Source: CAVQFC01 sp036497895 (GTDB lineage: Bacteria > Acidobacteriota > Vicinamibacteria > Vicinamibacterales > CAVVIG01). From it: 64,000 nucleotides of DNA. The notes beneath the pieces are model-generated. The model searched no databases and had not been told where the DNA came from. It worked only from the letters and a program-made list of their open reading frames with translations. Location of the stretch: the NCBI GenBank assembly GCA_036497895.1, contig DASXIR010000365.1:1-64000 (forward strand), written 5' to 3'. Positions 34,029-42,749 of this stretch are shown here, one piece after another. The first letter of the stretch is position 1. Every line of letters begins with the position of its first letter. The position numbers and the translations under genes were made by a program.

Positions 34029-34951
34029 GGCTGCACCGGAGCTTTTGCGGCGAAGTAACCAGGCCGCGTCCGGAGTGTGAGTGGGCGCGAGTCCGGTTGG
34101 ATCGCGACGCGCACACGGTGGAAGGCGCCATCCTTGTCCGGGGGCACGTAACCGATGGTGTAGCCGCTGCGAATCTCGTGAGCAATCTGCACGCACGCGC
34201 GCAGCAGTTCGCCAGGCGACTGCGGCAGAAAGCGGAGCGCCCCGGTGGCTTCGGCCAGTGACTTGAGCACGCCAGGATTCCGGTCGTCGTCGTCGCGATC
34301 GAAGACGCCGACGGTGTAGATCGCCGCGTTCGATCGACGCGCGCGCGCCAGCACGTCGGCAAGTTTTGCCTGGCTGGCGTTGTCGCCGCCGTCGCTGATG
34401 ACGACGAGCGCCTTGCGGGCGCGGGTTGCGGAGCCGAGGCGCTCGAGCGCCTCGAGCAGCGCATCGTAGAGCGCAGTCTGGCCGTCCGGCTTCAGTGTTC
34501 CGATCGCGGCTGCAATCGCCTCGGCATCTTCGGCGAGCAGGAACTTCCGCCCGGGAACTGCATCATCCACATCGTCGTTGAAGCGAAGCGCGAACAGTTC
34601 GTCCTCTGGATTGCTCGACCGCGCAAAGGCCAGCGCCGCCGCCTGCACCTCGCCCATTTTGTTGCGCATGCTGCTGCTGGCGTCGATCACGAGACCGACG
34701 GTCGCCGGCGAATCCTGATTGGTGAAAATCTCGATCGGCACCGGCCGCCCGTTGTCGAACACGCTGAAGCGCTCGCGTGCGACATCGGGAACGAATACAC
34801 CCCGGTGGTCGGTGACTATGACGGGCAGCACCACCAGTTCGCTGGATGTCGCTCGAAAGCTCGGTTCCTGCGCAGGCGCAGCCAGGACGATGAGCGCGGC
34901 GACTGCGCTCACCAGTCCTGCCAGCACGATGCGAGTGAATGTGCTCACCAC
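34025..34951 (-). CDS. Secreted VWA-domain protein (acidobacterial VWFA-related)
   Basis: 308 residues: signal peptide (IVLAGLVSAVAALIVLAAPAQ), a short beta domain (ELVVLPVIVTDHRGVFV ... FSVFDNGRPVPIEIF), then a VWA domain with MIDAS residues DASSS (90-94), Thr in DGQTALYDAL, and Asp in VISDGGDNAS. VWA domains bind metal and protein ligands, often for adhesion or complex assembly. It has no LPXTG tail of its own. Middle gene of an operon: 11 bases after the LPXTG gene, ATGA overlap with the sortase. Confidence 0.88.
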   Translation of the reverse strand: MVSTFTRIVLAGLVSAVAALIVLAAPAQEPSFRATSSELVVLPVIVTDHRGVFVPDVARERFSVFDNGRPVPIEIFTNQDSPATVGLVIDASSSMRNKMGEVQAAALAFARSSNPEDELFALRFNDDVDDAVPGRKFLLAEDAEAIAAAIGTLKPDGQTALYDALLEALERLGSATRARKALVVISDGGDNASQAKLADVLARARRSNAAIYTVGVFDRDDDDRNPGVLKSLAEATGALRFLPQSPGELLRACVQIAHEIRSGYTIGYVPPDKDGAFHRVRVAIQPDSRPLTLRTRPGYFAAKAPVQP

Positions 34952-34962
34952 CTACGGCTTGC

Positions 34963-35685
34963 CTAGAGTGCCGACGAACGCGTCCGAGCCTGACGCAGAG
35001 CCAGCCCGCCCGCGAGCGAGAGTCCGGCGATCAGCTCGAAGAGCGAGAGGTTGCTGCCCGTACGCGGCAGGTGTTTCCGCGTCGGCGTCATCGGCGCGTT
35101 GGTGGTTTCTGCGCGCGCCATCGTGGACTCCGGCGCTCGATCGGCGGCTGTCGACCCGTTGACAGCGACCTTCTGGTCCGAGCTCTGCCACTCGCCGTTC
35201 TCGTCGAAGTACCCGACCGTGGCCGTCTTCATCGAATTATCCGCAGTGGTCATCTCGCTGTTGGTTGCGAGCACGCGCTGATGCGTTTCCCTGGCGATGC
35301 GCATCGCCTGGGTCTTCGGATAGATGAACTCGTTGCCGGTGTGCTCACCTGGGTAATACCACACCTTGATTGCTTGGGGTGATCCGGCCGGCCGCTCCGA
35401 GAACATCACCACCGGCTTGTCGGTGACTTCCATGCGCTGATTCGGCACCGCCATCAGCGTCGCGATGAGCGTCTTCTCGCTCTTGTCGAACACGCGCACG
35501 ATGTGGCGGTCCGACGTATCGGCGAGCTTGAAGACGTAGGTGCCAGCGGGAAGGGTCCTGCCGGGGATCTGCACCGCGCCGCTGAACGTCAGAATCGTTT
35601 TCTTGTCGTAGTCATCGGCGCGCGCACCGGGAGCAAACATCACGGTCAACACCGCCGCACAACAGATGGTTTTCAATACATGCAT
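34963..35685 (-). CDS. Exported protein with C-terminal LPXTG sorting signal, probable sortase substrate
   Basis: 240 residues: signal peptide (cleaved near GARADDY), a globular domain (GRTLPAGTYVFKLADTSDRH, NQRMEVTDKPVVMFSERPAG), a Ser/Thr/Ala-rich spacer, then LPRTG at 206-210, a hydrophobic helix (LFELIAGLSLAGGLAL) and a basic tail RQARTR. That is the complete cell-wall sorting signal of Gram-positive proteins. The globular part resembles small acidobacterial envelope proteins of unknown function. Preceded by GGAGGAGG 6 bases before the ATG. First gene of the LPXTG-VWA-sortase operon. Confidence 0.88.
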   Translation of the reverse strand: MHVLKTICCAAVLTVMFAPGARADDYDKKTILTFSGAVQIPGRTLPAGTYVFKLADTSDRHIVRVFDKSEKTLIATLMAVPNQRMEVTDKPVVMFSERPAGSPQAIKVWYYPGEHTGNEFIYPKTQAMRIARETHQRVLATNSEMTTADNSMKTATVGYFDENGEWQSSDQKVAVNGSTAADRAPESTMARAETTNAPMTPTRKHLPRTGSNLSLFELIAGLSLAGGLALRQARTRSSAL

Positions 35686-35714
35686 GAGTTGTCCTCCTCC
35701 TAATTCCTGGGGCT

Positions 35715-35743
35715 AGACTTGTGCACGTTGCGTACCGTGGCAA
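35715..35743 (-). promoter_or_regulatory. Possible promoter of the LPXTG-VWA-sortase operon
   Basis: Minus strand TTGCCA (35743-35738), 17-base spacer, AAGTCT (35720-35715), leaving ~25 bases to the ATG with a strong Shine-Dalgarno. The -10 is poor, so tentative. Confidence 0.3.
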
Positions 35744-35769
35744 TCACAGCAGTTGGTGTCGGCAGCTAC

Positions 35770-35807
35770 GCAAAAAGAGAAAGGGCCGACCCAGTGGTCG
35801 GCCCTTT
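35770..35807 (-). terminator. Rho-independent terminator of the SYLF gene
   Basis: Perfect 12-bp stem AAAGGGCCGACC / GGTCGGCCCTTT (35780-35807) with a 4-base loop, followed on the minus strand by CTCTTTTTGC. It lies 28 bases after the SYLF stop and insulates the sortase operon. Confidence 0.9.
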
Positions 35808-35835
35808 CTGAGGAATGACAGGAGCGAATGTCGAG

Positions 35836-36507
35836 CTACGAGCGATGAAGAGCCGTCATGAACGGCTCGGCGACCGCCGGCACCTTTGTGGTGCCAAGCA
35901 TCACGATATCGCGCGGCGGCGTCGCGCCGTAGAGATCGGCGTTGTCGTCGGTGTCGGACTTGATGACGCCACCCGACAAGTCAATCCCGGCGAAGATGCC
36001 CTGCGTGCGCGAGTACGAGAGGATCTCCGCCTTCATCTGTGCGTCTGTCGCGGCGCGGGCATCGCGGCCGACCGGGCCCGCCGCAACCGAGGCCTCGACA
36101 CCGAGCGAGACCTTGTTCCGGAGCAATTTCTCCATACCGCTCTTGTTGTTCACGAGCAGCACGAGGTCAATCGACTGCGCACCGATCTGAAGTCCCCAGC
36201 TGCCTTTGCCCACATCCATGAAGATCGGCGCCGTCCAGGCGCCCTCATGACGACAGCTCATCACACCCTTGCCGTACTCGCCGCCGACGATGAAGGCCGC
36301 TTTCTTCAGGCTGGGAATGACCATGACGCACTGGGCGTTATCCCACAACTGTTGTGGAATGTCCTTGTCGGGCACGCCGTGAATTTCGCGCAGCACCTGG
36401 GCCGCCTCGCTGATGCGATGGGCATGTTCGCTCGCGTCCTTGGCCTGCAACACCGCCCCGGTGAGACCGGTAATAATGACCGCCATTGCTCCAGCTACAA
36501 CCCGCAT
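35836..36507 (-). CDS. SYLF (YSC84/BPSL1445-type) lipid-binding protein
   Basis: 223 residues with signal peptide (AMAVIITGLTGAVLQA). Blocks WDNAQCVMVIPSLKKAAFIVG, GEYGKGVMSCRHEG, GSWGLQIGAQSIDLVLLV, KVSLGVEASVAAGPVGR are the SYLF/Ysc84 pattern; eukaryotic relatives bind phosphoinositides and bacterial ones are periplasmic or outer-membrane-associated. ATG 36507 follows GGGAGGG; the longer open frame upstream would read through the opposite DUF6496 gene. Monocistronic, closed by a strong terminator. Confidence 0.88.
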   Translation of the reverse strand: MRVVAGAMAVIITGLTGAVLQAKDASEHAHRISEAAQVLREIHGVPDKDIPQQLWDNAQCVMVIPSLKKAAFIVGGEYGKGVMSCRHEGAWTAPIFMDVGKGSWGLQIGAQSIDLVLLVNNKSGMEKLLRNKVSLGVEASVAAGPVGRDARAATDAQMKAEILSYSRTQGIFAGIDLSGGVIKSDTDDNADLYGATPPRDIVMLGTTKVPAVAEPFMTALHRS

Positions 36508-36661
36508 GTTTAACCCTCCCTGACGTTTCCACCGCTCACTCGACTCAATAGCAAGAACGTTACCACCATCACGGCGTGAGACGTTATCTGGCGTTTCTCT
36601 TGCGTTCGGTGATGCACGGGCGGACATTTGCTGCCGCCGCAGCGACAAGGAGGTAGAACAG

Positions 36662-36862
36662 ATGGCCAAGTACGGCAAGAAAGCACAGAGCAAGGTCAAG
36701 CGTGCCATGGAAGAGCGGAAGAGCGGCACCCTCAAATCCGGCCGATCCGGAAAGAAGGTGACCAGCCGGAAGCAGGCGATCGCCATTGGTCTCAGCGAGG
36801 CCCGCCGAGAGGGTGGAAAAGTGCCAGCGAAGCGGTCCACCAAGCGCTCGTCGAAGCGCTGA
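36662..36862 (+). CDS. Small basic DUF6496 protein
   Basis: 66 residues, very rich in Lys/Arg (pI clearly basic). MAKYGKKAQSKVKRAMEERK, GTLKSGRSGKKVTSRKQAIA, IGLSEARREGG matches the DUF6496 family, widespread in soil bacteria and often stress-related; the basic composition suggests nucleic-acid binding, which is inference. Start is secured by AAGGAGG 8 bases upstream. Confidence 0.85.
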   Translation: MAKYGKKAQSKVKRAMEERKSGTLKSGRSGKKVTSRKQAIAIGLSEARREGGKVPAKRSTKRSSKR

Positions 36863-36918
36863 CGAACATCGATCCTCCTCGTCTCGTCTTACCGTAAGAT
36901 TCCACAGAGGAGCTTCCG

Positions 36919-38328
36919 ATGACGATTCGAGCGACGGCCGCGATCGCGGCTCTGATGACGGCGACGGCCATGACGCCGGTCAACGCGAGCGCCCAGTCTG
37001 GCGCGACTGGCGCGCCTGCCGCGCCGACCTACAGCAAGGACGTCGCGCCGATCTTCTACAAGAACTGCACGAACTGCCATCGGCCTGGCGAGATTGCCCC
37101 GATGTCGCTCCTGACCTACAAGGACACGCGGCCGTGGGCGAAATCGATCGGCGCGCAGGTTGGCCGGGGAGCGATGCCGCCGTGGCACGCGGATCCCGCG
37201 CACGGGGAGTTTCTGAACGACCGCCGTCTGTCCGACCACGACCAGGCGACGATTGTGGCGTGGGTCAACGCCGGTGCGCCCGAGGGCAATCCGGCCGACC
37301 TGCCGGCGGCGCCGGCGTACGCATCCGAATGGGAAATCGGGAAGCCGGACGCGATCGTCGGCATGGCCGATGATTACCCGATTCCGGCGCAGGGCACGAT
37401 TCCGTATCAGTACTTCGAGATTCCGACCACGTTTACAGAGGACAAATGGATTCAGGCGATGGAAGTGCGGGCCGGTAATCCGAGCGTCCTGCATCACGTC
37501 ATTGTCTACGCGAGGGCGCCGACGCCGGCGACGCCGTCCGCAGTTGCCGCGCCACCCGCCGGCGCCGCTCCCGCGCCGGCTGCGAGACCGGTGCCGCTGT
37601 TCGTCTTCAAAGAGGGGACCCAGATTCCGTCCGGCCAGACCGGCGGGCGGCCGTTGCCTGTGGATCAACGCGTCACGCCGGGTCCAAACGATCGACCGGC
37701 GCCGGCGCGGATGGGACCGACGGTCGGCGGTTTCGCTCCAGGTCAGTTCCTCCGCGTCTACCAGGAGGGGACTGCGATGCGCTTACCGGCGGGCGCGACC
37801 CTCATCCTCCAGTCGCACTACACTTCGAACGGAACGCCGACCACGGATCGCACTCGAGTGGCGTTCAAGTTCGCCAGCAAGCCACCGCAAACCGAAGTCC
37901 GCTTTGCCTCGCTGGTCAACGGCAGCCTGCATATCCCCGCCGGAGCCGCCGACTACCGCGTTGACGCGGAGATGACGATCAGCCGTGACGTGACGCTCTG
38001 GAGCATCCTCCCACACACCCACGTTCGCGGCGTTCGCTGGTCGTACGATGCCATCTATCCGGATGGCCGCACCGAAACGATCTTGTCGGTGCCGAAGTAC
38101 GACTTCAACTGGCAGACCGACTACGTGTTCAAGCAACCGTTGAAGCTGCCGAAGGGCACGATGATCCACGCGACAGCGTGGTACGACAACTCGAGCGCCA
38201 ATAAGTCGAATCCAGACCCGACCAAAGAAGTGTGGTGGGGCGATCAGACGTGGGAAGAGATGATGTTCAGCGGCCTCACGTTCAGTATCGATGCGACACC
38301 GCCATCCACCTCGGCGCCGAAGCAGTAA
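36919..38328 (+). CDS. Exported cytochrome c fused to a copper type II monooxygenase-like (PHM) region
   Basis: 469 residues: signal peptide (to about 26), one c-heme site CTNCH (50-54) with a possible axial Met in AMPPWHADP (86-92), then a beta-sandwich region with copper-type motifs: SVLHHVIVY (His192-193), LILQSHYTSNG, and SILPHTHVRG, resembling the peptidylglycine/dopamine monooxygenase fold. Such acidobacterial proteins are annotated as cytochrome c or copper monooxygenase C-terminal; substrate unknown. Between the halves is an Ala/Pro-rich linker (about 200-225). A SigPep plus heme places it in the periplasm. DUF1028 starts 4 bases after its stop. Confidence 0.8.
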   Translation: MTIRATAAIAALMTATAMTPVNASAQSGATGAPAAPTYSKDVAPIFYKNCTNCHRPGEIAPMSLLTYKDTRPWAKSIGAQVGRGAMPPWHADPAHGEFLNDRRLSDHDQATIVAWVNAGAPEGNPADLPAAPAYASEWEIGKPDAIVGMADDYPIPAQGTIPYQYFEIPTTFTEDKWIQAMEVRAGNPSVLHHVIVYARAPTPATPSAVAAPPAGAAPAPAARPVPLFVFKEGTQIPSGQTGGRPLPVDQRVTPGPNDRPAPARMGPTVGGFAPGQFLRVYQEGTAMRLPAGATLILQSHYTSNGTPTTDRTRVAFKFASKPPQTEVRFASLVNGSLHIPAGAADYRVDAEMTISRDVTLWSILPHTHVRGVRWSYDAIYPDGRTETILSVPKYDFNWQTDYVFKQPLKLPKGTMIHATAWYDNSSANKSNPDPTKEVWWGDQTWEEMMFSGLTFSIDATPPSTSAPKQ

Positions 38329-38332
38329 GCAG

Positions 38333-39118
38333 ATGACGAATCACTCTTCGATGGCGCGCCGTTGGTCGATCGCGGGCGGCGTTTTGGTTGCCGCCTTCCT
38401 GATAGTCGCGCCACGCGCCCAGGACGCGACGCCTCTCTGGGACACCGGCACGTTCTCGATCCTCGGCTTCGACCCTGCAACCGGCGAGATCGGCGGCGCG
38501 GTGCAGTCACGGGTGTTCTCTGTCGGCAACGGCGTGCTCTGGGCGGATGCGAACGCCGGTGTGGCGGCCACGCAGGCCATCATCGACGTCGGCTACGGAC
38601 CGCAGATGCTCGAACTCCTGCGCAAGGGACTCGCTCCGGCGGCGATCGTGAAACAGATCTGGGATCAGGATCCCGATCCGTTGCCGGAGCGCTGGAGCAA
38701 GCAGGGACGCCAGTTCGCGGTCATGAATCTCAAGGGCGAGTACGCCGCGTTCACCGGTCCGAAGGCCGACGACTGGGCCGGACACAAGGGCGGCAAATAC
38801 GTCACCGCGCAAGGTAATATCCTCGCTGGTCCGGCGGTCGTCTCGAACATGGTGGACGCCTTCGAGAAAACGCCCGGTCATCTGTCACTGCGGCTGGTCG
38901 CCGCACTGCAGGGCGGACAGGCCGGCGGCGGCGACAAGCGCGGTCAGCAGTCGGCCGCCCTCGTCATCGTCAAGAAAAACTGCGGCGTCTGGCTGCACAA
39001 CGACACCGTCCTGCGGCTGCAGGTGGACGACCACCCTGAACCGATCACCGAACTGAAGCGCATCGTGGACAAATGGAACGAGCGCCGGCCGCGCAGCGTC
39101 ACGCCCGGTTGCCAGTAG
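38333..39118 (+). CDS. Exported DUF1028 protein (Ntn-hydrolase-like)
   Basis: About 261 residues with a signal peptide (SIAGGVLVAAFLIVAPRAQ). The mature start TFSILGFDPATGEIGGAVQSRVF, then ADANAGVAATQAI, GRQFAVMNLKGEYAAFTG, NILAGPAVVSNMV, and C-terminal VDDHPEPITELKRIVD are diagnostic of DUF1028, a family with an Ntn-hydrolase-like fold and probable hydrolase activity. In most members the processed N-terminus is TFSI; here it follows the signal peptide by ~9 residues. Between the cytochrome gene (4 bases) and rsmH-like gene (13 bases), so co-transcribed with both. Confidence 0.85.
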   Translation: MTNHSSMARRWSIAGGVLVAAFLIVAPRAQDATPLWDTGTFSILGFDPATGEIGGAVQSRVFSVGNGVLWADANAGVAATQAIIDVGYGPQMLELLRKGLAPAAIVKQIWDQDPDPLPERWSKQGRQFAVMNLKGEYAAFTGPKADDWAGHKGGKYVTAQGNILAGPAVVSNMVDAFEKTPGHLSLRLVAALQGGQAGGGDKRGQQSAALVIVKKNCGVWLHNDTVLRLQVDDHPEPITELKRIVDKWNERRPRSVTPGCQ

Positions 39119-39131
39119 GCGGACCGCAGCA

Positions 39132-40187
39132 GTGACCGGCCCGCCCGACTCGCCGCCAGTCCAGAAGCGGCGGCCGAGATATCCCGGCAAGAACCCGCGG
39201 GGATTCCATCAGAAGTACAAAGAGCTGAATCCCGAGCGCTACGCGTCGGAGGTGGAGAAGATCCGCGCGTCCGGCAAGACGCCCGCCGGCACGCATATCC
39301 CGATCATGCTCGAGGAAGTGCTCGGGTGCCTTCAGCCGGCAGCCGGAGAACTCGCGATCGATTGCACGCTCGGCGGTGGCGGTCATGCGGAGGCAATTCT
39401 GAAACGCATCCAGCCGGGCGGACGCCTGATTGGACTCGACGTCGATCCGGTCGAACTGCCACGCACCGAAGCGCGTCTGGCGGCCGCGGGTTTCGGTGCG
39501 GAAACGTTCGCTGGCCGCCAAGGCAATTTCGCGGGCCTGATCCAGGTCCTGTCGAGCGAGGGGCTGGTGGCCGCCGACATCGTCCTGGCTGATCTCGGCG
39601 TGTCCTCGATGCAGATCGACAATCCGGATCGCGGTTTCAGCTATAAGGAACCCGGGCCGCTCGACATGCGCATGAATCCGTCGCACGGCGAGCCCGGATC
39701 GCAGTTGCTGGCTCGAGTAACCGAGAGCAAGCTCGCCGCCCTCCTGAAGGAGAACGCCGACGAACCGCATGCGGATCGGATTGCATCGCTGCTGAAACAG
39801 AAGCCGCTCAATACGACGCACGCGGTCGAGCGGATCGTGCGGACCGGTCTGTCGGCGGCGATGCCGCACCTGGCGAAGACCGATGTGAAGATGTCGGTCC
39901 GTCGCACCTTTCAGGCGCTCCGTATCGCCGTCAACGACGAGTTTTCCGCGCTCGACGCGCTGCTGCGGTCGTTGCCGCAGTGTCTGGCGCCGGGCGGGCG
40001 AGTCGCCATCCTGACGTTCCACTCGGGCGAGGACCGCCGCGTCAAGAAAGCCTTCCAGGCGGGATTTCGAGGCGGCGTCTACTCGAACATCGCGGACGAG
40101 GTGATCCGCTCAAGCAAGGAAGAAACCTTCGCGAACCGGCGCGCGTCGGCAGCAAAACTGCGCTGGGCGGTTCGAAGCGCCTCCTGA
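39132..40187 (+). CDS. RsmH-like 16S rRNA (cytosine-N4) methyltransferase
   Basis: 351 residues, GTG start. From residue ~54: THIPIMLEEVLGCLQP, SAM-binding AIDCTLGGGGHAEAIL and RLIGLDVDPVEL, ADIVLADLGVSSMQID and GFSYKEPGPLDMRM, RRTFQALRIAVNDE, and LTFHSGEDRRVKKAF. RsmH methylates N4 of C1402 in 16S rRNA. Two oddities: ~50 extra basic N-terminal residues, and no mraZ/ftsL/ftsI beside it, where rsmH normally sits. It could be the only RsmH relocated or a paralogue with another target. Confidence 0.85.
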   Translation: MTGPPDSPPVQKRRPRYPGKNPRGFHQKYKELNPERYASEVEKIRASGKTPAGTHIPIMLEEVLGCLQPAAGELAIDCTLGGGGHAEAILKRIQPGGRLIGLDVDPVELPRTEARLAAAGFGAETFAGRQGNFAGLIQVLSSEGLVAADIVLADLGVSSMQIDNPDRGFSYKEPGPLDMRMNPSHGEPGSQLLARVTESKLAALLKENADEPHADRIASLLKQKPLNTTHAVERIVRTGLSAAMPHLAKTDVKMSVRRTFQALRIAVNDEFSALDALLRSLPQCLAPGGRVAILTFHSGEDRRVKKAFQAGFRGGVYSNIADEVIRSSKEETFANRRASAAKLRWAVRSAS

Positions 40188-40249
40188 GAGACGCCAATGT
40201 CTGAGACAGTGGCGGTCGTGTTGTGGCTGTTCATCTTGAACCTGGGGTC

Positions 40250-41500
40250 TCAGGCTCGTTCTTCCCACACCTGACACAGGTGCACGATCACTTCGACCGC
40301 CTTCTCCATGTCGCGGACCGAGACCCACTCGAGACGGGAGTGAAAGTTGTGTTCGCCGGCGAAGATGTTCGGCGTCGGCAGTCCCATGAACGACAGACGT
40401 GAACCGTCAGTGCCGCCACGAATGAGCCGTGAATGGGGCTCGAGCCCGGCTCGCCTGATTGCCTCCTGTGCGTTGGCGGCAACCTCCGGGTGACGATCCA
40501 GTACTTCCTTCATGTTGCGGTACGACTCCTCGATCATCACCTCGACTCGCGCGCCAGGGATACCGTGAACCACCTCGCGCGCGAGCGAATCGAGCATGGC
40601 CTCCTTCTCCTTCAATCCGGCGGTGACGAAGTCGCGAATCAACAGCCGGACTGAGGTGCGCTCGACGCTGGCGTTGACGACGTAGGGGTGAATGAACCCG
40701 TCGACGCCGTCGGTGGTTTCCGGCGACAGCCTGTCGTCAGGCAACCGGGCGATGAACGCCGCCGCCAGCTTGATCGCATTGACCATCCGGCCCTTCGCAT
40801 AGCCGGGATGGGTATTGAAGCCGTGAAAGGTGACGGTCATCGCGTCGGCGGAGAAGCTTTCGGTTTCGACCTCGCCGAGCTCGCCACCGTCCATGGTGTA
40901 GGCGCAGACGGCGCCAAAGGCCGTGACATCGAAGTGATTGGCGCCGCGGCCGACCTCTTCGTCCGGGGTAAAGGCGATCCGGACCGTCCCGCGCGGAATT
41001 TCGGGATGGCGGATCAGGTACGCCGCCGCGGTTACGATTTCGGCGACGCCGGCTTTGTTGTCGGCGCCGAGCAGAGTGGTCCCGGATGCTGTGACGATGT
41101 CCTGGCGCATCTGGGCTGCAAGGTGCGGGTTGTCGCTGAGGCGGAGGACAGCAGTCGGATCGTCCGGCAGAACGAGGTCGCGCCCGTCGTAGTTCGAGTG
41201 GACGATGGGCTTCACGTTCGCGCCCGGCATTTCCGGTGAGGTGTCCACGTGCGAGATAAATCCGATCGTCGGCACGCCGGACTTGGCGGTGGCTGCTGGA
41301 ATCGTCGCGCTGAGGTAGCCGTTCGCGTCCAGCAGAACATCCGCGAGGCCAATGTCGCGAAGCTCGGACTCGAGGGCCCGCAACAGCAGCCACTGATTCT
41401 CGGTGCTGGGTTGCGTCGACGACTGCTCGCGGGACTGGGTGTCGAAGCGCACGTAACGGAGGAAGCGATCCAGAACGGACGTCAATGGCTGATGGCTCAT
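40250..41500 (-). CDS. pepT: Peptidase T (tripeptidase)
   Basis: 416 residues, full length for the M20B family. Zinc ligands and catalytic residues in FISHVDTSPEMPG, GADNKAGVAEIV, TPDEEVGRGANHFD and ending FAGEHNFHSRLEWVS. Cleaves N-terminal residues from tripeptides in the cytoplasm. The first seven codons lie inside an ATGGCTGATGG repeat that continues upstream. Fourth in the ferredoxin-xth-lysC-pepT run. Confidence 0.95.
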   Translation of the reverse strand: MSHQPLTSVLDRFLRYVRFDTQSREQSSTQPSTENQWLLLRALESELRDIGLADVLLDANGYLSATIPAATAKSGVPTIGFISHVDTSPEMPGANVKPIVHSNYDGRDLVLPDDPTAVLRLSDNPHLAAQMRQDIVTASGTTLLGADNKAGVAEIVTAAAYLIRHPEIPRGTVRIAFTPDEEVGRGANHFDVTAFGAVCAYTMDGGELGEVETESFSADAMTVTFHGFNTHPGYAKGRMVNAIKLAAAFIARLPDDRLSPETTDGVDGFIHPYVVNASVERTSVRLLIRDFVTAGLKEKEAMLDSLAREVVHGIPGARVEVMIEESYRNMKEVLDRHPEVAANAQEAIRRAGLEPHSRLIRGGTDGSRLSFMGLPTPNIFAGEHNFHSRLEWVSVRDMEKAVEVIVHLCQVWEERA

Positions 41501-41529
41501 GGCTGATGGTTATGGTCCATGGCTGATGG
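41485..41529. repeat. Three copies of ATGGCTGATGG across the pepT start
   Basis: Copies at 41485-41495, 41499-41509 and 41519-41529; the first two include the pepT start codon region on the opposite strand. A related TATGGTCCATGG sits between. Looks like an expanding short repeat of the same style as the GGACCATGG iterations at 7341-7513. Confidence 0.6.
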
Positions 41530-41534
41530 ACGCG

Positions 41535-42734
41535 TTAGGCGGATTCGATGAACGCCGCGTGAAGGAGACGGACGGCATCGTCCAGCTTCGAGCGATCGAT
41601 CATCCACGTGATCCGGAACGACGAGGTGGCGACGCCTTCGCTCGCGATGCCGCAGTCGGCGAAGGCTGCTGATCCCTTTCGCAGATTGCTGAACGTCGCA
41701 TTGATGCCGGCGCCGACGACGCTGACAGCACCCAGCGACTCGCGGATTCGGACGGTGGTCCCGAATCGCGCTTCGAGGGCCGCACGGACCCGCTGTTCTT
41801 CGTGCAGGTTCTCGCGCGAGACGACCAGCGTCAATCGATCATCGACGACATGGAGCTGTTTGCCCGCCACCTGGTGCTGGTCGAGCAGCGTCAGGATCTC
41901 GAGCGCCTGTCGATCCGCGTCGAGGACGATGACGTCGCGCTCGCTGGCGACGCCGACCACCGTGCCCGGCGGCCTCGGAGCGTCCCTGCGTACGACCGTG
42001 CCATCCGCGGCCGGATCGGCGCCAGGCAGCGGCGAGCTCGTCGCCCGTGCGTAGATGGCGATGCCCTTTTCCTTGGCAAACTCGACCGCCTGCGCGTTGA
42101 GCACGCGGGCGCCGGACTCGGCGAGTTCCTGTGTCTCCTCGTACGACATCGTGCCGATCCGGTGCGCCGCCGGCACGACTCGCGGGTCCGCGCTATAGAC
42201 GCCGTCCACGTCCGAGCAGATCTCGCAATACTCCGCGCCGAGCGCCGCCGCCATCGCCACGGCCGTGGTGTCACTGCCGCCGCGGCCGAGGGTGGTGACC
42301 TCGCGGCGATACGACACGCCCTGGTAGCCGGCGATCACCACGATCTTGCCGCGCGCCAGCTCGTCCTGGACCCGGAACGGCCGCACCTCCACGATCCGCG
42401 CGTCGACATGGCGGTCGTTGGTGATGATCCCCGACTGGCTGCCAGTGAAGCTGATGGCGTCGCCGCCCATCTCGCGGATCGCCATCGACAGGAGCGCCAT
42501 CGAGATGCGCTCGCCGGCGGTCAGGAGCATGTCGAGCTCCCGGCGGTCCGGATTGGCGGAGACTTGTCTGGCCAAAGCGAGCAGCTCGTCGGTCGTGTCG
42601 CCCATGGCCGACACCACGACCACGACGTCGTGGCCCTCGCGGCGCGTCCGCATCACCCGATCGGCGACCTGCTTGACGCGCTGCACGTCAGCGACGCTCG
42701 ATCCGCCGTACTTCTGGACGACGATGGACTTCAC
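41535..42734 (-). CDS. lysC: Aspartate kinase
   Basis: 399 residues, GTG start. Kinase domain with VQKYGGSSVAD, SAMGDTTDELL, GYQGVSYRREVTTLGRGGSD, then two ACT domains (about 260-399) with EILTLLDQHQVAG and SVVGAGINATFSN. First step of Lys, Thr and Met synthesis; ACT domains imply feedback control by Lys and/or Thr. 15 bases after xth. Confidence 0.95.
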   Translation of the reverse strand: MKSIVVQKYGGSSVADVQRVKQVADRVMRTRREGHDVVVVVSAMGDTTDELLALARQVSANPDRRELDMLLTAGERISMALLSMAIREMGGDAISFTGSQSGIITNDRHVDARIVEVRPFRVQDELARGKIVVIAGYQGVSYRREVTTLGRGGSDTTAVAMAAALGAEYCEICSDVDGVYSADPRVVPAAHRIGTMSYEETQELAESGARVLNAQAVEFAKEKGIAIYARATSSPLPGADPAADGTVVRRDAPRPPGTVVGVASERDVIVLDADRQALEILTLLDQHQVAGKQLHVVDDRLTLVVSRENLHEEQRVRAALEARFGTTVRIRESLGAVSVVGAGINATFSNLRKGSAAFADCGIASEGVATSSFRITWMIDRSKLDDAVRLLHAAFIESA

Positions 42735-42749
42735 AAGAGCTGAGGTCTT

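Noticed and set aside
35780..35807. REP-like element
   Set aside because: The perfect 12-bp stem with an adjacent U-tract on the minus strand is an ordinary terminator and lacks the GTAG/CTAC border.
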